Source of the DNA: Ampullaceana balthica | Taxonomy: Eukaryota > Mollusca > Gastropoda > Lymnaeidae | Reading direction: 5' to 3' | DNA: 64,000 nt | NCBI GenBank assembly: GCA_944989445.1 | Contig: CALYLW010000993.1 | Coordinates: 164,001 to 228,000, forward strand | Part shown: positions 13,401-24,497 of the stretch, piece after piece | Position numbering within the stretch: the first letter of the stretch is position 1 | How the letters are laid out: each line of letters begins with the position of its first letter | Notes under the pieces: model-generated | The model's input: the letters and a program-made list of their open reading frames with translations, nothing else | The model's database searches: none | Told to the model about the DNA's origin: nothing | Program-made: the position numbers and the translations under genes

Positions 13401-16400
13401 AGCCCTAATTATGTTCAATATAATACGCAACGCTCGACAGCCTAGCATAAATATTTACAGGCTGAACTCCCCTTGCTTTAAAACAAAGGGATGAAGTCAT
13501 TTATGGCTGGAGTGAACTCCAGTGACCCTTGGAGGTCAACAATAGCAGACGGCTACATAGAGATAAACTAAAAATTCATTAATTTAATTACGGTACATTC
13601 GATCGATCTGAAATTTTGATACAATGCATTGTTAGGTGACACAAGTCTATGTGCAAAATTTCAGCTCGATAAAATATCCCGGGAAGTGTGTTATTTTTTA
13701 CTTTTGTTTTTCTGCCCGACCGACCACGACAAGATGGTGAAGTTAATATAAGAGATTTAAAAAGAAAGAGAATTTTGATTTTTTGATAGCTTAGTGGACC
13801 ATATTTAAAACAAAAAATCTGGTCTGTAGTTGAAACAACTTTATTGTAGGCCCTACCCAGTCCATTTTAGATTTGGACCATGTTTTATACTAATACTAAA
13901 ATGTTAATCTGCAGCATGATATATTTTATCATTATTCTTAGCATCCTCACAGGTGTTCTCTCTTGAGTTTTCTTTCAGAACATTTTCTGGCCTTTGAGGT
14001 TAGTTAGACTTGCATCTTCTAGACACCTGCAAGTAATTATTTCTATAAAAGTGTTAAAATTGTTTTACATTTATCTCCTTAGGAAAACTGGTCAATGTTT
14101 ATGGCAACAAAGCGACGTGTGATGAAACTTCGGGTATCTGAATATGATGATTCATTTTCTCAGTCTCAGGAATTAAATCCATCTGAGGTATGGAAAATTA
14201 TGGAGTACTGAAAGAGAGTGTGTGAAATATCATATATGTGTAATTCACCAGTGTTGAATACAGAGCAAAAATATGGGGAATATCACAAGAGGATGCAGTA
14301 TGGCTCCTAGAGGCAGGGAAGACATCAGTTGATGTCATAACATGCTACTTGGTGGAAGGGTGGAGTAGAGAGACAAGAAGAGGTTGTAAGATTGTACTTA
14401 GTAACAGGGGAGTTACTAGAGACTGTAAGCATCTATGAAATGGCTGGCTACACAAGCTTCATACACCATATCACAAATGCTCTATAATTCCCAATTTCAT
14501 TTTATCCAAAACTCTAAACATAGTGGAATAGTTTTAAAATAAATATCACTGGGATTGTTTCGAAACTGAGGTTGAGCAAGATACATCTCAACAATAGAAT
14601 GATCCGCTCAAAATGGGAAATGTCACTACAATTTTATTTTTGTTACATGTGACAACTCGAGAATGTAAAATAGCAGATTTTTGTGTGGCCGCTCAGCACG
14701 ATTGACCATAGATCAGTAAATCTCTACTCTCCTCTTATAATGCTTTTAATATGACTGTCATTTCTCCTGTTGGTGTATTTAAGAGATTTTTTTTCTTTAG
14801 CAATCAATTTCAAATGTAATTTTTCAAATTAATTGTTTAGGCCTAATTATTTTTTTTCATTAACATTTTATGACATTGAAACGGGTTCGTTAATGATCTA
14901 TGAAACTATGTTTTTCATATATTTTATTGAGAAAATATGGATTATTTTCCAAACTATCCTATTGTTTTCTTATCTACACTTAACAACTATTATTTGATTA
15001 CCTACACATTTAACAGCCGTCTTTTCAATACAGTCACTACCCAAAGAAATCCTTTAATAAGAAATTAGGGTAAACAAGTTTCAGAGTACATTTCATTTCT
15101 CTTAACTAAAATTGACTTATCTTTAAAAAAATATTTGTTGACAGTAGAATAATAATTGTTTTTACTTATTAACATGAAGTAAACTTTTTTTTTAGTTGTT
15201 TCTAAGAAAAATAAATTCTTAATAAAATATGAAATTGATTGACTAAAATACAATAGTTTTGTGAACCTCAACTCAGGATAGGCAATGAAAACTGATATGT
15301 AAATGCATATACAGCTCTACACTACATCTCCGCACAACATTGTCCAGCATAGACTTAATTCATTGATGTGTCTGTATCAATTCATCTCTTCCAAAAGAAA
15401 TCTTGTAGAAACCTGCACATTTTTGCTGGACAAGTAATAGATTGCTTCCAGAACAAGACAAAGCCATAACAATTATATTCTTAATTTTAGCTACGCCTTC
15501 AGGAGACACCAAGAATTGTCAATCCTAGCAATACTCAAATGCTGGGTACAGAATCAGAAAATGTGGAAACTATTGCACTTGGTCGTGTGGTAATTACATT
15601 TTTTGTCCCCCAAGGCTCATAATTTTTATTATTTTAAGGAAACACGCGAGAGAGGCTTTAGAAATACTAAACTAAGAAGGATCTCCTCCCAGTCAGATCT
15701 GGGACAAAAATGATATTATTATATTATTTTTATCATTGATTACACCTTAGCCACTTAGGGCTCAGTTTTGCAAAGTGAAAAATTTTATCAATGAAATAAT
15801 GAATCTTTTACAATTACATTTTTTTAAAATTCAGATAATCATTTATTGCACGCACCACATTTGAACTGATTGGTATTTTATGTTTCTATAAAACATGTCA
15901 GTCACTCGGTCCAGGGAGTTATATAAATCAGGCAAAAACTGATATAATCTCCCTACACAATATTGTGGAAGAGCCAGAGGATGTCATAGTGCGCAACAAA
16001 TCAAAATCTGTTCTTGATAAGCGAGCGAGTGCCATTAGATCAAAAACTTCTGAAGGATCCAAAATGTTTAGGAAAAATTCACCAACACAACGTCTCTCGA
16101 GCCAGGAGTCCAAAACTGAATCATGGCATGGGAAAAGGAAAACTAAAAAGCGCAAGGAGGCTGCTCCAGTAGATCTGTTCTTGAAAGCATTTGATGTGAA
16201 ATCATCTCCGGTACAAAGAGATAGTTCATGTTCACTTTGAATTTAATCCAATTAAGAGTTTTGTTTAAAAAACTGCTTGTTTTTGGTTACATCTTCCCTA
16301 ATGACCGGTCTATTCATGGAATATTTTCAATTCATATGAATTTTTATAGAGATTTGCGTATCATGTTTAAGATCTTTATTTTATACAACTGGCAAAATTT

Positions 16401-17373
16401 CTCATTCTTGAATATACATACCTATTGCATAAGTAGTTCTTAACTATGTATAAGTCATACATATTTAAGAGAGATAAAGAAATCAGTAACAGTATTTCTA
16501 CAAAATTTGTGTAAACCTTATATCTTCTCCTCATTTGTTGTATGTTTTCAATTTTTTTAAATTTTTGTGTTTCAAATTTTATGTTTTTTTTAAATATATT
16601 CAATTTATTTTTGGAAATTATGGAATTATCTTTACATGTTGTTTTAATGATTGTAATTTGAGTTAATCATAGAATTTTTGTTTATTAAAAAAATAACTAA
16701 TTTGTTTATGAATTATTATTATTTTCAGCATCAAGGTCCTGATACATGTAATTTATTATGATTTGATGCACTTCATATTTGTATTACATTGTATTTATAT
16801 TTGGTTTCATTCTTTTTGGCTGGTTTTACATTTTGAGAAATACTAAATTTATAAGCAATGGTTTAAAATATAAGATGGTGTCTTGGTTAATATACATGTA
16901 TAACTTACATGCTGAAAGTAAATAGTAAGAAGGCAATGAACAAATTTATACTTTATTTGAATCAATAAAAGAAAGGAGAGGTAAAATTTGGTAAATTAAT
17001 TAGAGTTAATTCAATGCATTATTATTTCTTAAGATTTCAGTGCTTAAAAAAAGTGTACATGTATTTTTATTTATAAAATTAATGCCTATTTTTTATTTAA
17101 TCTCTTAGGTATTGCACCATCCCTTCTATACAGAAGATGACTAAGTCTTCTTGCAATTTAATTAAGAGTTTCAAATGTTGCTAGCGTGTTGATTTATCTT
17201 GTTTGTAATGGGTTCATTTTCTTGTATTTCTGTAGTACAAGTCCAACCTCTACCACCTAATGAATGAGATTGGAAGCAAGACGACACAGGAGAGGATAGA
17301 GACAACCAGTTATTTTTTCATCAACAGCGTTTATCAGTTGCTCAAAGCCACCAAGGTTTTGACCTACTCTTAG
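1477..17373 (+). CDS. DNAI7: Dynein axonemal intermediate chain 7 (CASC1), 5' partial
   Basis: Known role of the family: an axonemal inner-arm dynein-associated protein needed for ciliary beating. Nineteen exons join in one frame to 824 residues plus stop: 1477-1568, 1790-1894, 2242-2382, 2986-3066, 3191-3360, 3725-3879, 4246-4361, 4776-4890, 5440-5583, 6075-6195, 6372-6478, 7180-7346, 8538-8627, 8900-8971, 12463-12612, 14083-14187, 15491-15589, 15902-16210, 17236-17373. All use GT-AG sites. The first exon encodes a Lys/Glu-rich coiled coil. Later landmarks are WARYMKCDG, ITLCTWGNIMKNPR, IVDLRAYDVLGGVY, PTVARWD and the C-terminal QLLKATKVLTYS. An acidic Glu-rich insert lies at 4246-4890. The start codon is upstream of the window. 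The penultimate exon can read through its donor at 16211 to a TGA at 16238-16240, which would give a shorter C terminus lacking the conserved end. The human protein is about 716 residues, so this one is longer, mainly in the acidic insert and the basic tail of exon 15902. Confidence 0.92.
4359..4520 (+). repeat. Tandem repeat copying a 5' splice site
   Basis: About three copies of a 51-52-bp unit start exactly at the donor of the DNAI7 exon ending at 4361. The donor context CTATGTAAGTGT recurs at GT positions 4362, 4414 and 4465, and a fourth, weaker copy (GTAATA) is at 4517. The real donor is the first one by frame: the next exon at 4776 continues in phase 0. Confidence 0.85.
7485..7792 (+). 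mobile_element. HINE-like repeat, 5'-truncated copy (subfamily B)
   Basis: The segment shares the TATCAAAATTTCAGATC block, the GATTTATAGTC subterminal block and the 3' hairpin AAAAAC-TTT-GTTTTT with the other copies of this family in the window. The 5' microsatellite part is missing. Its middle matches the inverted copy at 13416-13768 better than the trimer at 37 kb, so at least two subfamilies exist. Confidence 0.7.
7834..8300. repeat. Long inverted repeat (foldback element) in DNAI7 intron
   Basis: Two arms of about 145 bp, 7834-7982 and 8155-8300, are near-perfect reverse complements around a spacer of roughly 170 bp. Shared blocks include GGACACGCTTTTATTTACAT, GATAACAGGTGAAATCTGT and CACATAAAAGCGTGGGG. 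No coding sequence is seen. A transcript would form a very stable hairpin. Confidence 0.85.
8972..11364. other. DNAI7 intron without recognisable elements
   Basis: No exon or repeat family was recognised. The stretch contains a short TG dinucleotide run near 10518-10540 and a pyrimidine-rich patch at 10882-10930. The remainder is AT-rich. Confidence 0.5.
11365..11868 (-). mobile_element. HINE-like repeat, near-full single unit (subfamily A)
   Basis: This is the reverse complement of one unit of the 36986-38482 array. Read on the minus strand it has the 5' end AAATCCTTTATATTAACTCG, the short (TTGC)n microsatellite, four GCGTATTATATTGAACA-like boxes, the subterminal block AAGGATTTATAG and the 3' hairpin AAAAAC-TTG-GTTTTT followed by ACGGGTTGTT. 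It lies inside the DNAI7 intron between exons 8971 and 12463. Confidence 0.85.
12779..13407 (-). mobile_element. Non-autonomous hAT element with 8-bp target duplication
   Basis: The 629-bp element has termini TAGGGCTG and CAGCCCTA and is flanked by exact direct repeats ATTATGTT at 12771-12778 and 13408-13415, as expected of hAT transposition. Its subterminal regions are rich in ATCGATTAA/TTAATCGT palindromes, which also occur at both ends of the larger element at 34679-39296. The only coding relic is a BED-type zinc finger at 12916-13182. Confidence 0.92.
12916..13182 (-). pseudogene. BED-type zinc finger relic of hAT transposase
   Basis: An 88-codon open frame carries the pattern VYCVHCHKQF, then SLTYHLQYKH, the C-x2-C...H-x4-H arrangement of BED fingers that bind DNA at the N terminus of hAT transposases. 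The catalytic domain is absent, so the element depends on a transposase supplied from elsewhere. Confidence 0.75.
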
Positions 17374-18580
17374 AGTTGGTGCATAAATGAAAAGCCAGAT
17401 TTGACAAGACTGAGATTGGTGACGTGATCAGTTTTGTTGCAACATTTGAACCTTAATTCCATTAGGGTTTGATTCAAGTAGTATATAGTTGATTTATTCA
17501 CATGAAATGACGTTCAGCAGCGATTTAAAAGAAATTCTATCTGAACTTCAAGTGACAGATTTATTTTTTAGAAAGTCACTGGAAAGTGTAAACAAAAAAA
17601 AGTATTAAAAATAACATGGGAATGTATACTCAGCCCCACATATTCTGACTTAATTTTTTAATTCAAATGTTTCTTTACAAGAATTTAAAAGAGCACACAA
17701 CACCACCATGTTATTTTTTAATGAAAATGTGAATATTTATTTAAATCATTTGAATTTTTATAAGCCTTTAAAGAACAATAATTGTTATAATTTCATGTCT
17801 CATATTATTAATTCCTATTTGTAACTTCAATTGAGAGATGATTTATTTTATGTTTCTTTGTTTTTAAACAATTAATAAAAACTAAGCTTTTAAGCGGATC
17901 TGGGCTTAACTAGTTAGTAATTTTATTATTTTTTCAATACATATTTCATTTTATCACAATTACCTAGCTTAAGATTGGTTAAGTAAAGATTTTTTATTGC
18001 ATTATGAGTACCTTCAATAAAAAAAAACTAAAAACAGCTGACTAAGGTCACACACAAAACTTTATCTTATAAATTACTATAATTTGTCTAGAATTAAAAC
18101 AAAACTATTGAGCAAAATTTAAACAATTTTTAATCTCATCTTTCATTAGAAGATGTTTATTGACAAGGCAGGAAAATAAATCCAAATTATTAAATATATA
18201 GCTATTCAACTTCTCTTAATACCTGTACATCTGGTTTCATGGACATAAGAAAATCCTTATGTCTACTTGACTTTTTGTATATGGTACTTAATATTACAGA
18301 CTGTTGTTATACAGTAAATAGTGTATATAACCTTTGCAGTGCGATATCCACATAACGGTATGCGATCTGCACCAAACAAACTCTAAATAAAGTCTCTCAA
18401 ACTTATTTGGGCATTCCATTAGTTAAGTGACAGACTCCTATCACTATTAATGCAGCAAACAACACTATGTACATATTTATTAATACATATTCATGAAAAC
18501 TAGCTAAGAAACCTTTTCAACCTGGAGCCATCTCTGATTCTCAAATCCCATAAAATAAACAACAAAAGAACTACACATTT
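17374..18580. other. Convergent intergenic region DNAI7 / NDUFA9
   Basis: The two stop codons are 1.2 kb apart with both 3' UTRs inside. A polyadenylation hexamer for the plus-strand gene is at 17874-17879. No other gene is seen. Confidence 0.6.
17874..17879 (+). promoter_or_regulatory. Candidate poly(A) signal of DNAI7
   Basis: An AATAAA hexamer lies about 500 bp after the TAG at 17371-17373. AT-rich DNA makes chance hexamers common, so the assignment rests on position only. Confidence 0.4.
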
Positions 18581-21500
18581 TTAACTAGATGTAGAGAGTT
18601 GTCTATCTTGATAATATTCTGCTGGTTTGGGGGGCACAGGATCTGCAAACTCTCCCATTTTTTCTTGATAATAAGCATTCATTCGGTAGGAGCGTAATAG
18701 AAATGGGGCCATCTCATCCAACTGAGTCAAGCTGACACCAAGATCTTCTAGTGATGGATTACCTGGGACTGTCCAATCTGTTATGAACTCCTGTCAATTA
18801 AGACATATATAATTATTAAGACCACTCTAAATGTATACTGTATCTAAGAATTTTCCTCTCAAATGTATTTAATTTTTTTTGTTAAGTGATGCAAGGTAAT
18901 TTTTAAACACAACAATTACAATACAAAATCCTTATCAATAGACATGCCACTTGACACAGCTGACCTACTAATTTTTATGCTCTTGAAAATAATACATTTT
19001 CCAAGTGACTTCATTTTGGGCTCAGAAGACAAATAACATTGACACATTGATTGCCTTCAGTAAAATAATAAATTTGGTCTTACATAAATATTTTTATAAT
19101 AAAAAGCAAAAAGAAATTATTTTATTAAAGTTAGTTACACAACCTATAAGCACATATAATTATATTTGTTATATGGGCTATGGTTACTTTAAGTGAAAAA
19201 ACGCACATTTAGGGAGCTATGATTTAGCACAGAAAGATTCTTACCCTTTCCACTTTATCAGCATTATACCATGGCTTCGTGGGAATATAATCCAGTAACT
19301 TTGCTCTTAGTCTGAAAACAAAATGGAATTCTTTTGAACTTACAAAAAAATTTTTTTTCAAAATAGTCAACTAAGCACAGATGCCTCTATAACATACATA
19401 CCTTCCTGTTATCATAAGAACTTAAAAATAATTACTGCAATGAAAAAAATTCATTGATATATAAATTGTTGGTGTATATCCTATGATCATACCTCAGCAA
19501 AAATGTCCTGTCAGTCCTCTTGAGCACCTCTTCACGTCTAAGAATGTTTATGATAAAGTCCACAATGTCAGCAAGGTAATACCTCTGAGGACTTAGAAAA
19601 GAAAAAAAAGATAGTCAATTAACAAGTATCAAAATAAACCGAAAATTTCCATTAGCTATTATTTTTAAAGGGTATGTACTCAATTTACATCATTTAAAGA
19701 AGAAAAAAAAAGGGGGGGGGATTGTATAGACTTGCTCAATGTAACTCTTACGAGGAAAAAAAAGGAAATTAAATAAATCAAGTACTACACTAATAGGCAA
19801 TATATCGCACTTTTAATTTGATTAATATTCTTATCAGTTGAAACTAAGTGCATATTATATTGAACATACTTTTATAATATTTTCCAGACCTGTAAATGTT
19901 TATGCTAGTCTGTCGCGCGGTCTGTATTATATTGAACATAATCAATACTTTTAGTTTTGTCTCATATATAAGGGATTTATAGTCAAAAGCTCTGCTTTTG
20001 CGGGTTGTTTATTTTAAAATTCAACCCACCCAGATAATGACATTATAAAGGCTAATGTGATAATAAAAAAAAATTAGAATAACATCTGGATCAAAATTAC
20101 AATACAGTCGAAACCGCTTAAGTCGACGGCGTTGGGGTATGAAAAATGGCGTCGACATAACCGATGATCGAGTTAAAACGAAAACCAATATGGCGGCAAA
20201 ATATTAACATGCGCTTGAAATTTCTTTATATACGTGTTTTGCGTTAATTAGTGATGGGACGATTAATCAGAATCGTATCGGAATATAAGAAATATAATGT
20301 TAAATTATGTGATATATTATATTATGCGAAATGGAACGTCCTTGCGAGTATGATTTATCTAAATGAATTAGTGACTCGGCTCTGACTGAGGCTCTAGTGC
20401 GTTCATTTGCTCGTTCGTCCTTGAACTTTATTATTTCATGCTATTTACTACTAATACTAATGATGTAATTATAATTAAAGTCATAATCTTAGTGTAAGTT
20501 TATTACTAATAAATACCAAGGCATTTATTTGTATAAGGACCCGAGAAAACAATAAATATTCAAATAAATATATTTTAAATATATTTGTAGGTACTTTACT
20601 TTAGTCGTTCGCGCATCGTTCTGCGCATGTGGAAAAGAGTCGCAAATATTGCTTCAATTTGTTAATAATTGACTACCATTACGCTAGGACTAGTGTTTAC
20701 CGTAGTTACAACTATCGAACGACCGCTTACAATCATCTTTAAAAATGTTTAGGCTTATTTATTTTAGTTTTAAGTCTTCGGAATTTAAATAATTTATTCA
20801 GCTGCAACTTCAATAAGCCCGTAATAGCTTTTTACCCCGGAGTTCGTTTTTGTTGTGTTAGCGACGGTGACTTCAAATCGCTTTCTCCCTATTCCGGTAT
20901 CTAAATAATATACAAGTCATCACTTTTAGTTTACTTCGTCTACGGCTAATGAATGCTTTTTTTTTAAAATTTTAATTTGCTTAGTTGTCGAGGCACTGTA
21001 CGGTCAAAGGTCACGGCTATTACTACAGCGCTCTAAGTGAATTCAAAGGGACGGGGGGGGGGACAAGTTACGGAGTTTTCTAGTTAGGGATAATGAGGGT
21101 GGGGGAGAGAAGGCTAGACAGGTCTTTGATGTTTATATAAAAGGAAGCCTCTTGCTTTGACAAGACCGCGAGAATAGACACCTCCCCTCCCCCACTGTTA
21201 TACATCTACAGTGGGTTGGGGGGAAGGAACATTTTTCTTTTTAAATTGAGTCAGAGCGTGCCTTGGTAAATGGCCAGTGTAGCTCAACCCCACCCTATTG
21301 GGGATCGTCGTGTGCGCGGCGAATTCAATAATTCTGGCAAGTTGACGAGTGAAACATAATATGGTATTTAAATAAATTCCATCTTATTATGACTGTTTAC
21401 TCCGTTTTATCAGGTCTTAGTCGGTATATTAGCTTATTACCCGGAGTTAATTTTTTGTTGTGTTACGGCAGAATACCAGAGCCAACACGCGAGCGAACGT

Positions 21501-24421
21501 GACATCAAAATCAAAGCGTTTTCTTAATAATAATAATATTCTGGTCTATAAATATAGACTGTTTGTGGAGTTCGCTAGTGACTGATTTTTTAAAAAAATG
21601 TATTCGCTTAGTTACCGAAGCATAGTACCAGAAGTAACAGCGCTGAGCAAGCGGGCTGTGACGTCACCAGCAGACCCTGGTGAGGCAGAAAATTGGTCCC
21701 TTCCCTTGGTTATAAAAAAATCATAGCTAACATTTTCAAAAGCTGGCAATTGGTCATGGGGATCGAGATAACCAACATTAAGTGGCAAATTTGGCCCTCT
21801 TTTGTGCTCGAGGTACTAGGTTTCGGCGACTTACAAAAATCGAATTAGCCGATGAAAAAATGCTAAGACAAAGAGAGAATTTGGCGGTTCCAATAAAAAA
21901 CGTCGAGTTAGTGGGGTGGTCGAGCTAAACGAGCTCGAGGTAAGTGGGTTCGACTGTAATTCATAAGATCCTAGTGACTTTAAAATATGTTGGGGTGGGG
22001 CTTAATGTGAAAGTTTTATTTAAAACTGTATACACACACAGAAACACATAATAAAGTATTGACAGCATGCTAGAAACACTGGACTGACCAACACCGAAAA
22101 ACAGCCACAATTGGCCAGGCTAACAATGCTCTTCAAAATGAATAATCGGCTGGTCCTTTGCTCAGACAGAGCAAAAACTCATCCTTCTCCCGCCAAAACA
22201 GAGAGGAGGACAAGAGTTGCTCGTCCCTGCCAAGGACAGTTGGTGACTGGAACAAGCTTCCAAAGGGATCGGTTGAGGCAAAAATAATTGACCCATTTGT
22301 GTCTTTTGTCTCCAGTTCCTCAACATCCAGTCACAAATACTCAGATGAGCAACCCTACAAAGGGTCATCTTCATGGACGCATATACAATAAAACACTTTG
22401 TACAGACGCCATAATGATCAGTCTAATTTATGAGCCCGTGATAAATAGAAGAAAACTACAAAAAGGTGAATAGTGAACATTTTTTCAATATAAATCACTG
22501 AGAAATTGTGATCCAAGATGTTCTTTTGACACCAAAGAAAAGATGTTAAAAGAACTTGTAAGACAACTTACCCAACACATTGGATATTTTTCCCAACCAT
22601 GTCAGGGTTTAGGATGGCTTTCACAATGCCTTCTGCTACATCACCAACCTAAATTAAGACACAATGAAAATTTGTTTAATCTTCAATCGATTCTTTTTCT
22701 GCAAAACTACAATTTTTATTATTTTTCCAGTTTAACAGACATTTAATCTCCTTATCCCTATAAAACTCATTACAACTTAATCTCTTTTTCTCCGGATCAA
22801 CGCTACCATCGATTTTAAAAGATGTTTTTGACAGATAGAGAATAGGAGTGTAGAATTATTAAAACTGGATTGTTTCGTCTCTTTTCTTAGCTATTTAACT
22901 AAAATTAGTTTTAATGTAATCTAGAATCATTTCTCTTGAATAAAAAAGTCGGAAAATCTTTGTTTGAATGTGTTTTCACCGCAAAAGAAGCATGGAAAGG
23001 CTTGTTTTCATTTTCATTTTTACGTTGGTTTACAAACATGGATATTCAACCAGCTAATCTGGTTATCGATCTAATATTATTTTAAATACTACGTTGATGA
23101 ACAAGAAAAATGTTTTGTTTTTTTCTGATGATTCAGATAGTAATTTTAAATTGCAGAGGAATTATACGCCTAGAGCTAGTAGTTGTAGTGAAATTGACAA
23201 CGAAGTTGACAAGTCAACTTGATAAACAACAAGCCCCGCCCCAGTCTCAAATGCTGTGATGAACTGATAATATTTCTACTATAAATAATAATATAGACAT
23301 AAAGAGTCCAGTTTGAAAGCTGCTAAAATTTTTCACTAAAACTAAGTGCAATTTCGGATAGAATTTAAAATAATTTCTAGTTGCAATACATAGTATAGCT
23401 TCTAGCTCCATTGTAAACAGCCCATTTTTCCTATTATTTTCCTGTATGAGTGACCATGGATATTGAACTCTTATGTTTTTTTGTTTTTTTTTAATGTGAA
23501 GTTATTTCTGTTTGCTGTACTGTAAATATGAATACAGTTCAGAAAAAACACCATTTTCTTATATTTTGGATAAAAATCTAGACTTTAGTGACTTAAAATG
23601 AGTTGGGTTTTTTTAGTGTGGTGTTTTTAAATTTTTTTATTTAATTTTCACTAAAACCAAATCATAATATTTTATGAAAATAAAGTCATGAGTCTGTGTT
23701 GCCTAAAAACATCATTCTTTTCCTTTTAATTCAATACCAAATATATCATTATCTGTTAAATGATAAAAAAGTTATTAACATTTTAAGATAGCCCGCGACA
23801 AATTTCCAGAATAGATAATTCCGGCAGAATGAGGAGAATAATTCAGGAGAAAAAGAGTTAAAGAGCATTTGAATGACTCATAGAGAAATATATAATGAGC
23901 ATAAGACAACAAATAAAATAATGGGGGGTGAGACTTCAACCAGGCTTTTAAATTAGTAAATGTATAAAATATAAACAGATAAAACAAATATAACGAAAGA
24001 AAAAACTTAGCTGCGGTGAAATCCAATTAGTCCAGTCATATCTCTACTGGACTACAGTCGAAACCGCTTATGTCGACGGCGTTGGGGTATGAAAAATGGC
24101 GTCGACATAACCGATGATCGAGATAAAACGAAATCCAATATGGCGGCAAAATATTAACATGTGCTTGAAATTTCTTTATGTACATGATTAATTAGTTAGC
24201 GTTAATTAGTGATGGGATGATTTATCGGAATCGTATCGGAACCCTAATATTTCTTCACTCTTTCCTAAGTCTAAGGTTGTAATGACCGTTCGTTTTTAAG
24301 GACCGTTTAAAATTTAAATATAACCATGGTTCCCACTCAAGAAAACGGGAAAAAGTCGGGAATTCTTAAAAATAAATTCTCGGCCTTGAAAGTCGGGAAA
24401 AGTTATGACTAATCGGGAATT

Positions 24422-24497
<76 letters not shown>

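Larger units (their letters stand above)
12680..13768 (-). mobile_element. HINE-like repeat split by a hAT insertion
   Basis: On the minus strand the element begins at about 13768 with TTAAATCTCTTATATTAACT and ends near 12680 with hairpin AAAAAC-TTT-GTTTTT and ACGGGTT. It is interrupted at 12779-13407 by a complete small hAT element. Removing that insertion and one target copy restores continuity. Confidence 0.8.

Noticed and set aside
16228..16603. Open frames in the last DNAI7 intron
   Set aside because: AT-rich frames with no homology; the supported coding continues at 17236.
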